A stretch of 64,000 bases of DNA from Solen grandis (taxonomy: Eukaryota > Mollusca > Bivalvia > Adapedonta > Solenidae). The translations under genes were made by a program, and so were the position numbers. The DNA lies in the NCBI GenBank assembly GCA_021229015.1, contig CM037777.1, forward strand, positions 59,223,342 to 59,287,341. The letters run 5' to 3'. The notes under the pieces were generated by a model that did not search any database, had not been told where the DNA came from, and was given only the letters and a program-made list of their open reading frames with translations. Shown piece by piece: positions 34,996 to 47,361 of the stretch. The stretch's first letter is position 1, and each line of letters begins with the position of its first letter.

Positions 34996-37455
34996 GTTCG
35001 CCGAGAACTAACCGAACCTACGCGAACGTAGATTCGACATATCTCACTAAGCGAACAACAATGGCGGACAGGTGAGTGAAGTTGCATTTGAGATTTTGTT
35101 TTTTGCAAATATTTAGATAATGCCATATAAAATAATGTAATCTTACACAAAAAATGATTGCAAATGTTTAGTTGCACAACGAAAACATATTTATTTCCTC
35201 AAATAGTGCTATATATATGAGAATTATTAACTTAATCATATTTCGTGGTTGATCGACGAGTTGAAATAAAATGACGTCTGCTAAAAGACGCCATATAAGC
35301 CGATGATGAAGTTACATTTACGTGATTTGATGTAAATATACTCTACAAAACCTCTGTGTATTTTTATATTTATAATTTACATAAATAAATCGTGCTTTAT
35401 GATATAGGAGGAGCAGGGAAGTGTCTATTTCTAGTTATTGACATCATTGAAGAGTAAAATATTGAACTCTGATGCAACTTCTAATGTTTATCATACTGAA
35501 AAGCAAAAGCTGCTGCAGATAACTTTTTCATGAAATGGGTATTCTACCCTATGACTTATGAATAAAACTTTTGTGAAATTATAAATATGGATTTTTAGCA
35601 GATCTACATTATGCGAATTGGGTATTCTGAATATTTTGTACACAACAAATAACATTTTAATTAGATTTTCAAAAATTCTTTTGCTTTTAGTTTCCTCATG
35701 ATTCTGATAACTACTGTTTTTTGGCCAAAATTGTTACGTACACACTCTGCTTATCTGTTACTCTGACAGCAAACAAATGGATGTGTATATTTATTGTTAA
35801 AATATTCTCATCTTCTTGCTGTGACAATGAATTATTGTGTGATATTACTTATGTTTGAGGATTAAGTTACTATGTGTTGCAGTTGTATGTATCTCATATT
35901 CACAGATCTATGAAGTCAGCAACACTTGAAATGCCATCTGGAGTGACGGTGACGTTTCTTCTGGATGAGGATGTATATAAGAGAGCGGTTATTGAGAGAG
36001 GTAAGAGCTTAACATAACCAAGCAATTAAGTCAACTTTAAAGTGAAGAATAGGTGTCATTGTGCTACATATATCCTTTTCACACTTAGTGTTAAATTTAA
36101 CCAAGTAGTCTCTCAACCCTGATAGGGAATCAAACTCAGTAAACCACAATATGCAGTTGGACACACCATCATGTCATGAAGAAGTTATTTTTTTTTGAAA
36201 ATAATGGTAATGAAATTTTTAATCGTTTACTGAATAGAAAATTATTTTTTTCTTTTCAAGAATAATTTAATCTATTTCTACATGAACCTCAATAAATCTT
36301 GTAAAGAATATCCCTATCCATTATTGACACTTTCATAAATGTCACCTTCTTCACAATAATGGCTTCTTGAAAAGTTTACACGTTAATTCACATAACTGTC
36401 TACACATGCATCTAGACACGTCTGGAACACAGGAAGTTGGCAGTGCCATCCTGTCTATACGCTATCCTGTGTATACAACTTGTCATAAATTGATGATTGC
36501 ATAGTACCTTTTAGATTTTCTGATTAGATTAGCATGCATAAATCATTTCAATGCATTAATGGTATCACCCCTTTGTCTGTTTTTGTTCTTCTCTACAGTT
36601 TTATATAATAGTATTTATGTAAATTGTCTTGGTCAGCTTTTCAAATGTGTTATATCAGATTTAAAAAAAAAAGAAGAAAAAATACAGTTATGGCATCTTA
36701 AAGTTTCCAAAAATGATTTGATTTTCAGAAGAAAAAAAATACAAGTAACAGAGGTCATTTATGTGTTACATAATACATAAAATGAAAATAAACACCATAC
36801 ATTACAATTTTTTCTGTTATAGATCAGCATGCTAAAAAGTGAAGGAATGAATAGTCTTGCTGTATATAGAGACCCTGGTCAAATATATATATGTTATATT
36901 CATAACAACAGCACACTTGAAATAATAAAGGAATTAAGATCATTTTAAAAGTACCATAGACATGTACTTGTAAATTTTGATATCCTGGAGTTTCTGACCT
37001 GAAGGTTAACCAGACTTTAATTAAAGATTAAAACCATTTGATGCACATTTTATGAGAAAAAGCTTCTTAAAATTCAAAATTGATCTTTACTACAATCTGT
37101 ATACTTAAATTGATAACCTTTTTATTGGACTATACACTTGAAATGTGTGCAAGTTACACCTGCTTAATAACGTCATATAGATAGGCTAATAAAATAAGAG
37201 ATAATTTAGACAGAATCCCAAATTGACTTGCTGATTACATAACATTGCCCAACAGTACCATAAATCACACTGGTAACTGTACTGGACCAGGGACTGGTTT
37301 CCTTGGTAACTGCACAGCATGGGGTCATCATCTACATTACATCCCCATAAAAGAGGTCACACTAGAGGGATAAAACATGATGAAAAGCTGAACAGTGGTG
37401 ATTGCACCACACAATTAATCATCACTCTGCATGGAGCAAATAATTATTATTATCC

Positions 37456-37475
37456 CCCCCCCCCCCCCCCCCCCC
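37456..37475. repeat. Poly-C run
   Basis: ~20 consecutive C in a Harbinger intron, a likely length-unstable site. Confidence 0.9.
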
Positions 37476-37927
37476 TGACTATATAGTCTGAATAATTCAT
37501 TGGGGAAGGGGGGGGGTCAAGTTTGAAAAACAGATTCCTATAATAAGATAAATAATGAATTGTAATTCAAGACTATTTATCAGACTTTAAGTTTATTTCA
37601 TATCTTTGTTAATGTTTTAGTAATGTCTGTTGTAGATCCAGATACACTACAGATATTGGTGACCAGATGGGAGACACTCAAAATCCCCTAGACTCAAAAT
37701 CCCCTAGGCCCAGAACTGACAAGGTGTTCAAAATCCCCTAGGTAAAAATGAAAGGGTAGTCAAAATCCCCTAGATGAAAATGAAGAGGTATTCAAAATCC
37801 CCTAGATGAAAAAAGAAGGGGTAGTCAAAATCCCCTAAATTAAAATCCCCTATCTAAATAAGTATATATTAATTTGTGTAATAGAAAGCTATTTTAAAGT
37901 TTCAATTTGAATTTATTGTGTGTGTAT

Positions 37928-38260
37928 TTGATTTTCAACAAAGGTGATAACCTGACAATTAGAGATGGACTCTGGGTAACCCACTGATTGCTGTAATTAT
38001 CCAGAGTAGATAACTTTGTGCAGACAATTAACTCCTTAATAGGGCAAACTGATGTCTTTCAAGTTTTTCCCTTGCAGTTTGTTGTGTGTTTGTGTATAAA
38101 TAATTAAGTTGTTTGATTTTCAACAAAGGTGTTAACCTTACAATTATGATGGACACTGGGTAACCCACTGATTGCTGTAATTATCCAGAGTAGATAACTT
38201 TATGCAGACAATTAACTCCTTAATAGGGCAAACTGATGTCTTTCAACTTTTTGGTCTTTT
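37928..38260 (+). repeat. ~187-bp duplication upstream of the MULE transposase
   Basis: TTTGATTTTCAACAAAGGTG starts both copies (~37928 and ~38115), and both continue through CCAGAGTAGATAACTTT and GGGCAAACTGATGTCTTTCA. It may duplicate promoter sequence. Confidence 0.85.
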
Positions 38261-38435
38261 TTTTTTGTTTCTTTTTTTTTTATTTGACAATGAATTAATT
38301 AAATATAATCAAATATAATTTTTGCAGTTTTGTAGATGATCAAAGATTGCTAGCCATTTAATTTTACTGTTATATTCCAAACTGTTACAATATCATATAT
38401 ATTAAGTCTTTTTTTTTGCTGATCATCATTCCATC

Positions 38436-39863
38436 ATGGAGTTTATTCCTAGTAACAAGGGTTCCCGTAGGCTGCTTTATGAAGGTTATGCCTACACCAA
38501 GAAGTATACCACAAAGTCTTCTACACGATGGGAATGCTCCCAGAGAATCAGCCAGCAATGCAATGGAGCCATAAATACTGACATACAAGCTACATCTGTC
38601 AAGTCAACTACTGAGCATAGCCATGCGCCAGACAGCTTCTACACACAGGCTCTGAAGGTCAGGTCTGAGATCAAGTCCTCTGCCTCTTCCAACAGTGGTC
38701 AACCTGGACAAATAGTGACAGACAAACTAGCCTGCCAGCAAAAAGAGGTGATTGTTGCTGCCGGACCAGTGAGACTTCTGAAGCAGACAGTGAGACGAGC
38801 GAAGAAGGCAACTGCTCTGAAGAATCCTAAAACCATTAAGGACATCCCTTCTCCTATACCAGAGGAATTTGGCAGCAATTTGATATATGACAATGGTAGT
38901 TTGGAGCAGCGCATCCTGATTTTCGCCAAAGAGGATGGTCTGAAACTCTTGGACAGTGCTAACACCTGGTTTCTTGACGGAACTCATTCAACTGCACCAG
39001 CACAATTTGAACAGCTATTCGTGATTCGTGTTCCACTTGGAGATTCTTGTGTAACATCAGTGTATGCATTGCTTCCATCAAAACAACAGGCTGCATATGA
39101 GGAAATGCTCACTGGATTATTGGATATGTGTCTTCAACGAGGGATCCGTCCAAATCCAGAGAGGGTATTATGTGACTATGAAATTGGAATCCATAATGCA
39201 GTCCATTCAGCACTGAGGACAGACATGGACATACAAGGATGTTTTTACCACCTTACACAGGCCACTTGGAGAAGGGTTCAGGCTGAAGGACTTCAAGCAA
39301 CATATCAGAGTGATGAAAATGTGAGGGAATTCTGTGGGAGTCTGGATGGCCTTGCCTTCCTGCCTCCAAGTGATGTGTGTGAGGGCTTATCCCTGTTACG
39401 TGAGCAGGCGCCAGAGAATCTCCAGTGCTTGGTTGATTACTTCGATGGGAATTATGTCAATGGATCTTTCCGTACTGTGACAACCTCTAGTGGGAATATT
39501 CGATTTCGGAAAGTTCAACCACGATTCCCCCCTCCTCTATGGAATGTGCAACAGGCAACACTACAGGATAGAGACAGAACCAATAACCAGTGTGAATCAT
39601 GGAACAATAGCTTTAAACATCTTGTTGGGCACAAGAATCCTTCATTGTGGACTGTGATTCTAAACATCGAGAAGGATGCATGTATGGTGGCTGCTGGTGT
39701 TCTGAGATTCGATCTGGGTGAACTTCCAAGCAAACGAATCAGGAAAGGAACTAAAACCCATCAGAAGCAACTGAAGGCTCTTTGTATCCAGTATGCTACA
39801 GGCCAGAAATCTCTCGAGGATTTTCTAGGTTCTATGGGAAAGCTCATACGTGTTAAGAAATGA
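38436..39863 (+). CDS. MULE transposase with N-terminal FLYWCH finger (intact)
   Basis: 475 codons from ATG 38436 with no stop. Residues 1-63 form a FLYWCH-type zinc finger (SNKGSRRLLYEGYAY, RWEC34, C42, HSH61-63), a DNA-binding module common in animal MULE transposases. The RNase H-fold catalytic domain follows: D181 in FLDGTHS, D247 in LCDYEIG, the GCFYH (C269, H272) motif, and E387 in RTNNQCESWNNSF, matching the superfamily DDE residues and C/H pair. The C-terminus is basic. The protein would cut at the CAAAATCCCC-rich ends of its own element. Single-exon structure and an open frame imply recent activity. Confidence 0.92.
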   Translation: MEFIPSNKGSRRLLYEGYAYTKKYTTKSSTRWECSQRISQQCNGAINTDIQATSVKSTTEHSHAPDSFYTQALKVRSEIKSSASSNSGQPGQIVTDKLACQQKEVIVAAGPVRLLKQTVRRAKKATALKNPKTIKDIPSPIPEEFGSNLIYDNGSLEQRILIFAKEDGLKLLDSANTWFLDGTHSTAPAQFEQLFVIRVPLGDSCVTSVYALLPSKQQAAYEEMLTGLLDMCLQRGIRPNPERVLCDYEIGIHNAVHSALRTDMDIQGCFYHLTQATWRRVQAEGLQATYQSDENVREFCGSLDGLAFLPPSDVCEGLSLLREQAPENLQCLVDYFDGNYVNGSFRTVTTSSGNIRFRKVQPRFPPPLWNVQQATLQDRDRTNNQCESWNNSFKHLVGHKNPSLWTVILNIEKDACMVAAGVLRFDLGELPSKRIRKGTKTHQKQLKALCIQYATGQKSLEDFLGSMGKLIRVKK

Positions 39864-42800
39864 ACTGAACAAAGTGCCAGTATTTAGCTGATATTCAGCT
39901 AGTGTTGTGCTATGCTGCCATTTGATTATGTATTTAACTTTGCAAAAAACATGCAAAATAGTATTATTATGGCTGTGGAAAATGTCAGTATTTAGTTGAT
40001 ATTCAGCTAGTGTTGTTGAGAAAGTGATATATTGTCAATATCATAATCTGCTGCATTTATTTGTTAGAATATAAATTTATTTGATAATCATTTACATAAA
40101 TAAAATTAAAGAGGAAAGTAAAATGTGCTATGCTGCCATTTGATGATGTATTTAACTTTGTACACTATATGTATGAGAAAATACAAAAGATGAAATATTT
40201 AAACAAAATAAAGTCTAGATTACTGACTGTTTGTTTTTTTATATTTTAAAGAGTGAAAGAGGATGAAAAAGAATGCTCCACCCAATTACACATAGCTCAT
40301 TGTCACTTATTACATATTTCATTACACACACAAATATATAACTATTAATACATATGATATACACTAACACACAACAAACTGCAAGTCAATAAATACAAAT
40401 TGAAACTTTCAAATTGCTTTCTATTACACAAATAAATATATATACTTATTTGGATAGGGGATTTTAATCTAGGGGATTTTGACTACCCCTTCTTTTTCAT
40501 CTAGGGGATTTTGACTACCCTTTCATTTTTACCTAGGGGATTTTGACTACCCTTTCATTTTCACCTAGGGGATTTTGAACACCTTGTCAGTTTTGGGCCT
40601 AGGGGATTTTGAGTCTAGGGGATTTTGATATACACTCGACCAGATATGAGGAAACACTCGGAAATGAAGGTGACATAACAAGTTTTTTTGTTTTATTTTG
40701 TATAAAGTTATTCTTATACTAGGGATGACATTGCCCTCCTGTGCCTTTTTTTAATATACCTTTTGTATTTTTGATGTATATGCATTTGTCCCTTTCTTTT
40801 AATTTTAAAAAATATATTTTGTAAAAGTCAGTGTTTCTTTTAAATGCCTTACATTGAGAATCTTTTTTTTCCCTTGCTTTTTTATGATTTTAACTTTGCA
40901 GTAGAATTGAAATAAAGTGATGTTGCAGGTTTTACTGATTGGTCTAGTTATTAACAATTTTATAAGGTTAATATTAATAGGTCTAGTTTTTAACAATTTT
41001 ATAAGGTTAATATTAATGTACCTGTTGAATGCATTATAATAACTTTGTTACACAGAGAAAATGTGTTGAATGAATATTAAAATTTTTTTTTATTTAGTTT
41101 GAAGCAGCTAAAAATTAAATTTTTAAATATTATTTTAAATTTAATTCTTATTTATCTTTCATTCTGGAGTCTGTCTAAACAGCCGATTAATCTAAGGTTT
41201 TAAATGCCGCAGACTGGAACCCAATTGTTGATTTTAAGCCGCAAAGAATTAAATAAATAAGCAAAGATTCGTGAAGATCTGTTAAATGCAATATTACTTT
41301 TTTATTAGTACTCCGAGGGAACCTGTGGCATATTTATTAATATACATTATCGGTGGTATATTTGGCTTTATTAATGATAAACTAATGTTGTTATTTTTAC
41401 TTCAGAACCTGAATGCACAGCTAGCCAGGAAACTGATCCTGTAGCTTCCCAGGAGACTGGAGTGGAGTTTGACGACATAGCCCCAGCAGAGACACAGCCA
41501 AGTGCTGATGGCATAAAAGACAGTAAGTTATGAAATCAGCTGCATTGCTTAATTTTACTCCTTTGATGAATTCATTGGTATTCTAATTAATTATTTTGAT
41601 CACTACTGGTGCCTTGGTTGCAGAAACAATTACAGTGCATTTTTTTTAAAGTAAAATAGAAGATCTCTGTAAACATTTTGCTGATTATATTTAAAGAAAG
41701 AATATCTATTTTGCTATATTCCATCCATTCTACCATGGCATAAATTCATATTGGAGTAAAGAAATAAGTGATGAACAAGGACATTTAGCCTTAAAATGTA
41801 TTTGAAAGGTCTTGTCCTAAGTTTGAGTCAGGATTGAGTCAGAAAATAATGTTATATTCATAATTTATATTTAGCCTTGTTTCTTTTTACAGCTGTAAAC
41901 TGGAAGTATGAGCAAGTGCTGCTGCTGATTGCTCTATACACGGACTTCCAGGATCTGTTCAGCAGTTCAGCTTACAAGGCCCATCAGGTGTGGCGGAAGA
42001 TCGCTGAGAAGATGCGCGAGAAAGGTCATCTGTTCTCAGCAGTACAGTGTGATAAGAAGTTCAGATCATTGAAGTACAGGTATACTAGACGCAACATACA
42101 TATTAAAGTTAAGAAAAACTAAAATAATGACAACAACAGATTAAAAAATGCTTTTTTTGATGTCCATTCATGAATCTAGAATTTTCTATGATAGAAAAAA
42201 AAATCTAATATTTTGACGCTAATGTGCACAAAGGTATATTTATCTCATACCATAGTTAAAGACACAGACTATATTTTGTGTTTCGTTATGATACTCAGAT
42301 ATTGTTAAAAAAAAACAGCTTGTGAATATATCATTTTAGGACATGTAAATTCATGAAAAAGTATGAGCTTTTTTGATTTCATGTTTAGAAAAATTATATA
42401 TTATTTAATATGGAAATCATTTCTTCTGAATATAGGATTTTTGATAGATAGTCATTTGACTGATAGTCATAGAAATCCAATGTAAATGATAGACATCATT
42501 AGAAAATGTTTTTTGTGGAAAAAATAAATTTGTCCTTTGTACTTGACTGTAAATGATTTGTCTATTTACCATTAGGTACAAGCAGATCGTTGATGCCAAC
42601 GATAAGAGTGGTCGAGGAAGGAGGAGGTGGGAGTATTTTGAGGCCATGGACCACCTACTGGCAGGAGACCCCTCTGTCAAGCCAGCAGCAATAATTTCCT
42701 CCACAAAAGGTAAAGTCCCAATAATCAAGATGGCATTCAATATACTAAAGCTGACTTTTTTTTAATCAGTCCTTAAACACAGTTGTAATACCAGCACACA

Positions 42801-43679
42801 CTGAAAATGCGTTGATGTCTTTTATGGAATCAGCTTTTTTATATTAATATCCCTTTTTACTAAAGCAGTAATTTTAGATGGTAATATGTTGAATACACTA
42901 GATGATACTACATTTAATGAGTAACGGCATTGGTGGCATGTCATATATATTGGGTTTCTTTCTGAACCTTTACAAGAATATCCAGAAATTGGTTTGTTTT
43001 ATCAACCACTAACCCTGTCCTGTACATAAAATTTTCTTCATTTCAAACAAGTATTTTGTTTGTACTTATCGTATATAGAATTTTTCTGACACTGCATAAA
43101 AATATACAGGATGACCATGTGACCGCGATTCGATCATTGAAAATGCCAGGAGCTTTGGAGTCAAAACAAATGCATATATTATTTAAATATGTTTTTTTTT
43201 TTTTGCCTTCAGATAACCATGTGAAAAAGACATCAGCCCAAACATCAGCAGGACCACCAAACCCACCCCAACCAACAGTGCTACAGACAAGACCACCCAC
43301 ACCGCCAACCCCAACAAGAACATCAACACCGCTTGCCAGAGCATCAACACCACAGACGAGAGTAGCCTTACCATTGACATCCACTCCCATTACAGTTACA
43401 CCCTTAGCGCCAACAAGAACACCAACGCCACCATCAAGAACACCTACACCACCGACATCCACACCCACAAGACCATCCACGCCAACTACATCCCAAGAAA
43501 ATGGACCTGTAAGGAAGAGAAGGAGGAATAGTAGTAGTGCCCAGGAACCACCCCAGTGGTTTGTTGACTACATGAACGTTCATAATGACTTCTTGGGGCA
43601 GATCCTGAATGAGATGAGAAAGAAAACTGAAGCAATCAACCGGTTAGTTGAGCTTCAGCTTCAGACGAAGCAGTAAGGT

Positions 43680-46155
43680 GAATGGAGCAGTGATTAACAT
43701 GTATTATATAACATAAATGTAAATATTCTAGAATGATTTATAACTTAGTTCTGTAGTACTGGTATCAGGGATTTTGTGTTGTTCCTTGTTGTTTCTTTTG
43801 TTGTTGTTGTTTTTAAAGGTTTTATGAATGTATAAAAGTGCAGTAATGCGTATCACAAGATTATTTATTCAGTGTATATAATATTATGTGCTTTCATCTT
43901 CCCTTTGGGGAAAAAAACAAACAGTTAAATTGACCAAAATTAAATCATTGTGGTAAACATGTTTGTGCAAATAATCTAGATTTATTTTAATGCTGTCAGG
44001 GATTTTTTATAGGTTTGTCTTCATATATCAATTTGAGATTTATGTATTAAAAGACAGTGCATTATGTGCTTTACCTTACTTTTCCTTTTTAAAACATGAA
44101 TGTACATATGTAAAAATATTTATTTGACATTTTGTTATCGTTATAACACAAGTTTTACAACTGCCTGAAGATTTTAATCCTGTTGCGGAATTAAAACAAA
44201 TGTTTTTCTGTCTTCATTTCAACTATATCAATACTTGGTCATGATTTTAAAGTACCATGCATAAATCCATTATCTGAGACCCCTCATTTTAGCTTTTACC
44301 TTCCTTTTTCGTGTTTTCATCATTTTTAATCCCCATAAATTATTTGCATGTTTTCGTTTCGATGCAAGTTAAGATTAGTAGGGGAGATGTCATATTAATC
44401 AGGAAGTTGGCCTTGTACACCGGTTTAAAACCAAACAGTCAGTAGATGATATAATGTCAAAGCGAGATGTATATAATTCAAAATATTTTATATTCTTTAA
44501 TTTATAGATAAATTTGTTGTGGTGCTGGTACCTGTGATTTTGTATCAACTTAATTCCAGACTTTGAGAGTTAATGTATGTTTAAAAAGTGCAGTGCAGTT
44601 TATGTGCTATCAAATGTCGTCACTTGATTTCATTTTAATGCAAATAGGTGTAAAACAGGGAGAATGTAACAATGTTTGTTTTTTCAGTATTATTCTAGGC
44701 CGCTCTCATTGTATCTGATCTCAACAGGTGATAAAGGAATCTGAATGCTGGCATTCATTTCCTTTTATTTATGCAAAACCTTCCTTGAATATTCATTGAA
44801 ATAAAAGTTACATTTACACGAGTGTTTATTATTTGAATCCCTTTTTAATCACTGCTTTTGTAATCTTCAAACACCACTCTCTGCCTATTCTCACCCATAC
44901 TCTCTCATTTATCTAACTGATCACTTCTAATCTGTCCTCTCACCCACAACTTGATGTACATATTGATGCTTCAACATGCGTAATAGGCACTGTCACTGAT
45001 GACCAAAGTCTTGAACTTCTGCCAATGGAGCAGTGGGTTGTAATTTCAATGCCCTACCGCAAATGCTAAAGTGGATAAAAAGGGTACAAATGGCCTCTTG
45101 CTTGGCACTCGCATACAAGGTAGTTATAGGAGATGTTGGCTCAGTGTTTGGATCTTCTGATTGTGTGGTATCGTGATACATGATACTGGAGTGTTTCAGC
45201 ATTATGTGTCTGAAGAGACATCGTCTCAAAATGACTGAAATACCGTTGATTTGGGTGTTAAACCAGACAAAGTTTGGGATGGGATATCAAACTCACAAAA
45301 ATAATATCATTCAATAAAACATTTATTTACAACTAGCAGTCAATCCTTTTCATTATCTATCATTAAGGGGCAGTACATTTAGAATTCATATTAAGCAACA
45401 TGAACACTGGTAACACATATGATGAAAATGCTTTTAAATAGAGCTGATTATGCACAATAATAAACTCAGTAGAAAAAGAAATGGATTTTTTTTTTCGATA
45501 ATAGTAAATTGAACTTGAATGGGTAACGGCATTATTTTAAGGAAATGTGTTCTATATATTATCCTCAAGTACAGAAGAGCAAAACATGTTTAAAGTATTA
45601 ATGCGTATCACCAATCCTCGTAAATATGTGCAAATTTTACATCATCACAATATCGTACACAACTCATCATCATCATCAACAACAGCCCATGATAAACGTA
45701 ATAGTATTAATAAATATCAGAGATCATCAACATTACATACATACACATACACACAAAAACATACATATATAAGATAGACTTATGTGCATATTTTTGTATC
45801 ATCATCATAATCATCATCATTATTTCAAGTCACTATCAAAATATCGTAAAATTTTGAAAATGTCAAGCTTCAAATTCACACTAACATCTTAGATTGGAAA
45901 TGTAACTCTCATTAATCAGAAAATACTGAATATTTAGTGACTAAATTCATTCAAAGTTATGTACATAATATATTTACATGAATCTCAAGGTAATTATGCT
46001 AAAGAATGAATTTTTATACATTTACACATATTTACAAGAGTAAGAGTATTTCAGAGGACAATTTTCTAGTCTGTTGATTTTTGCTGAAAATTAGAACAAA
46101 AATGCTTAGGACTATATAAAATAAAAAAGAGAAGGGATTCCAAATTCTCGGTTTT
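43680..46155. other. Harbinger internal non-coding DNA
   Basis: The 3' side of the Myb-like gene (poly(A) signal candidate AATAAA at 44799) and the space between the converging genes, with ATC-rich microsatellite at 45663-45690 and 45800-45822. No further gene seen. Confidence 0.5.
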
Positions 46156-46161
46156 AATTAA

Positions 46162-47165
46162 AACTAGAACTGTGTCCAAAGGACACGGATGCCCCCACTG
46201 TGCAGATGTGCTCGTAAACAAGAGCAGCTTCATTTAATGTCTACAAAATTCTGTTCTTATTATAGCGTTTCAGTTGAAATTTCCTCAATTATGTATTAAT
46301 GATAAAAAAGTTACCTAACTCTTGAGGCATCATATTTGGTTTCTTTACAGATGGAATACACTGGAAGTTTAAGCAAAATCTGCCATCTGGTTTAAGAGGA
46401 GTTGCTTTCACAAAATTTCTATATGGTATATAGTGAAAAAATCAACAAAGGGCCATAATTCTGTTAAATTTGGTCGCCACGAAAAATTCCTTCCTTTACT
46501 TCCATCTACACATTCCCTGGAAGTTTAAGCAAAATCTGCCATCGGTTAAGAGGAGTTGCTTCACAAAATTTCTATATGGTATATAGTGAAAAAATCAACA
46601 AAGGGCCATATTTCTGTTAAATTTGGTCGCCGCGAAAATTCCTTCCTTTACTTCCATCTACACATTAAGGTTGTTCATCCCTGGAAGTTTAAGCAAAATC
46701 TGCCATCCGGTTGAAGAGGAGTTGCGTTCACAAAATTTCTATATGGTATATAGTGAAAAAATCAACAAAGGGCCATATTTCTGTTAAATTTGGTCGCCGC
46801 GAAAATTCCTTCCTTTACTTCCATCTACACATTAAGGTTGTTCATCCCTGGAAGTTTAAGCAAAATCTGCCATCCGGTTGAAGAGGAGTTGCGTTCACAA
46901 AATTTCTATATGGTATATAGTGAACAAATCAACAAAGGGCCATAATTCTGTTAAATTTGGTCGCCGCGAAAATTCCTTTCTTTACTACCATCTACACATT
47001 AAGGTTGTTCATCCCTGGAAGTTTAAGCAAAATCTGCCATCCGGTTTAAGAGGAGTTGCGTTCACAAGATTTCGGGACGTACGGACGGACTGATGGACTG
47101 ACGGACGGACGGACGGACGGACAAGTGCAACGCTATATGCACCCCACTTTGTGGGGGCATAATAA
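46162..47165 (+). repeat. Nested repeat with ~170-bp tandem core
   Basis: It starts AACTAGAACTGTGTCCAAAG..TGCCCCCAC and ends GGACGGAC microsatellite..CCCCACTTTGTGGGGGCAT. The core has ~4.5 units ('cctggaagtttaagcaaaatctgcc', 'tggtcgccgcgaaaattcc'). Same family as 19608-20110, inserted in the Harbinger element. Confidence 0.85.
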
Positions 47166-47361
47166 AAATATCACTTTTCTTAACTTTCATATATGTACTA
47201 TTTATCAGGATAATTAGGAATCTGTTATTATTTTGATATATTTTGAAATAAATGAGAGGTTGAAATTTGAAGGTCAAATTTTGTATATAACTATGAAAAG
47301 TCTCCCCCTCCCCCAACCACCACACATACACACATCTCAAGTAAACTTGTTTGTCAAATAT

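Larger units (their letters stand above)
37669..40637 (+). mobile_element. Complete Mutator-like element (MULE) inserted in the Harbinger gene
   Basis: 2,969 bp with ~255-bp terminal inverted repeats (37669-37925, 40382-40637) dominated by reiterated CAAAATCCCCTAG words: seven on the left, matched on the right. It is flanked by the direct repeat GACCAGAT (37661-37668, 40638-40645), and the 8-bp length fits the superfamily's 8-10 bp. The outermost ~10 bp of the two TIRs are less alike than the rest. A single transposase gene (38436-39863) lies between. A ~187-bp tandem duplication occupies 37928-38260. Confidence 0.92.
35061..43676 (+). pseudogene. Harbinger Myb/SANT-like DNA-binding protein, 7 exons, split by a MULE
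   Basis: Exons: 35061-35071 (ATG), 35906-36000, 37636-37668 + 40646-40669 (one exon split by the MULE; donor GTGACA, or less likely at 40681), 41406-41522, 41893-42079, 42576-42709 and 43213-43676 (stop TAA 43674). All phases agree, giving ~354 codons with no internal stop. Exons 5-6 encode a trihelix Myb/SANT-like domain (NWKYEQVLLLIALY, AHQVWRKIAEKM, CDKKFRSLKYRYKQI). Exon 7 is a Thr/Pro-rich linker, then a basic KRRRRN patch and a C-terminal coiled coil (WFVDYMNVHNDFLGQILNEM). In Harbinger elements this partner binds TIR DNA and carries the transposase into the nucleus. Apart from the MULE insertion it is undamaged. Confidence 0.85.

Noticed and set aside
43043..43480. 145-aa Gly/Val-rich frame on -
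   Set aside because: Antisense shadow of the Thr/Pro-rich exon 7 of the Myb-like gene.
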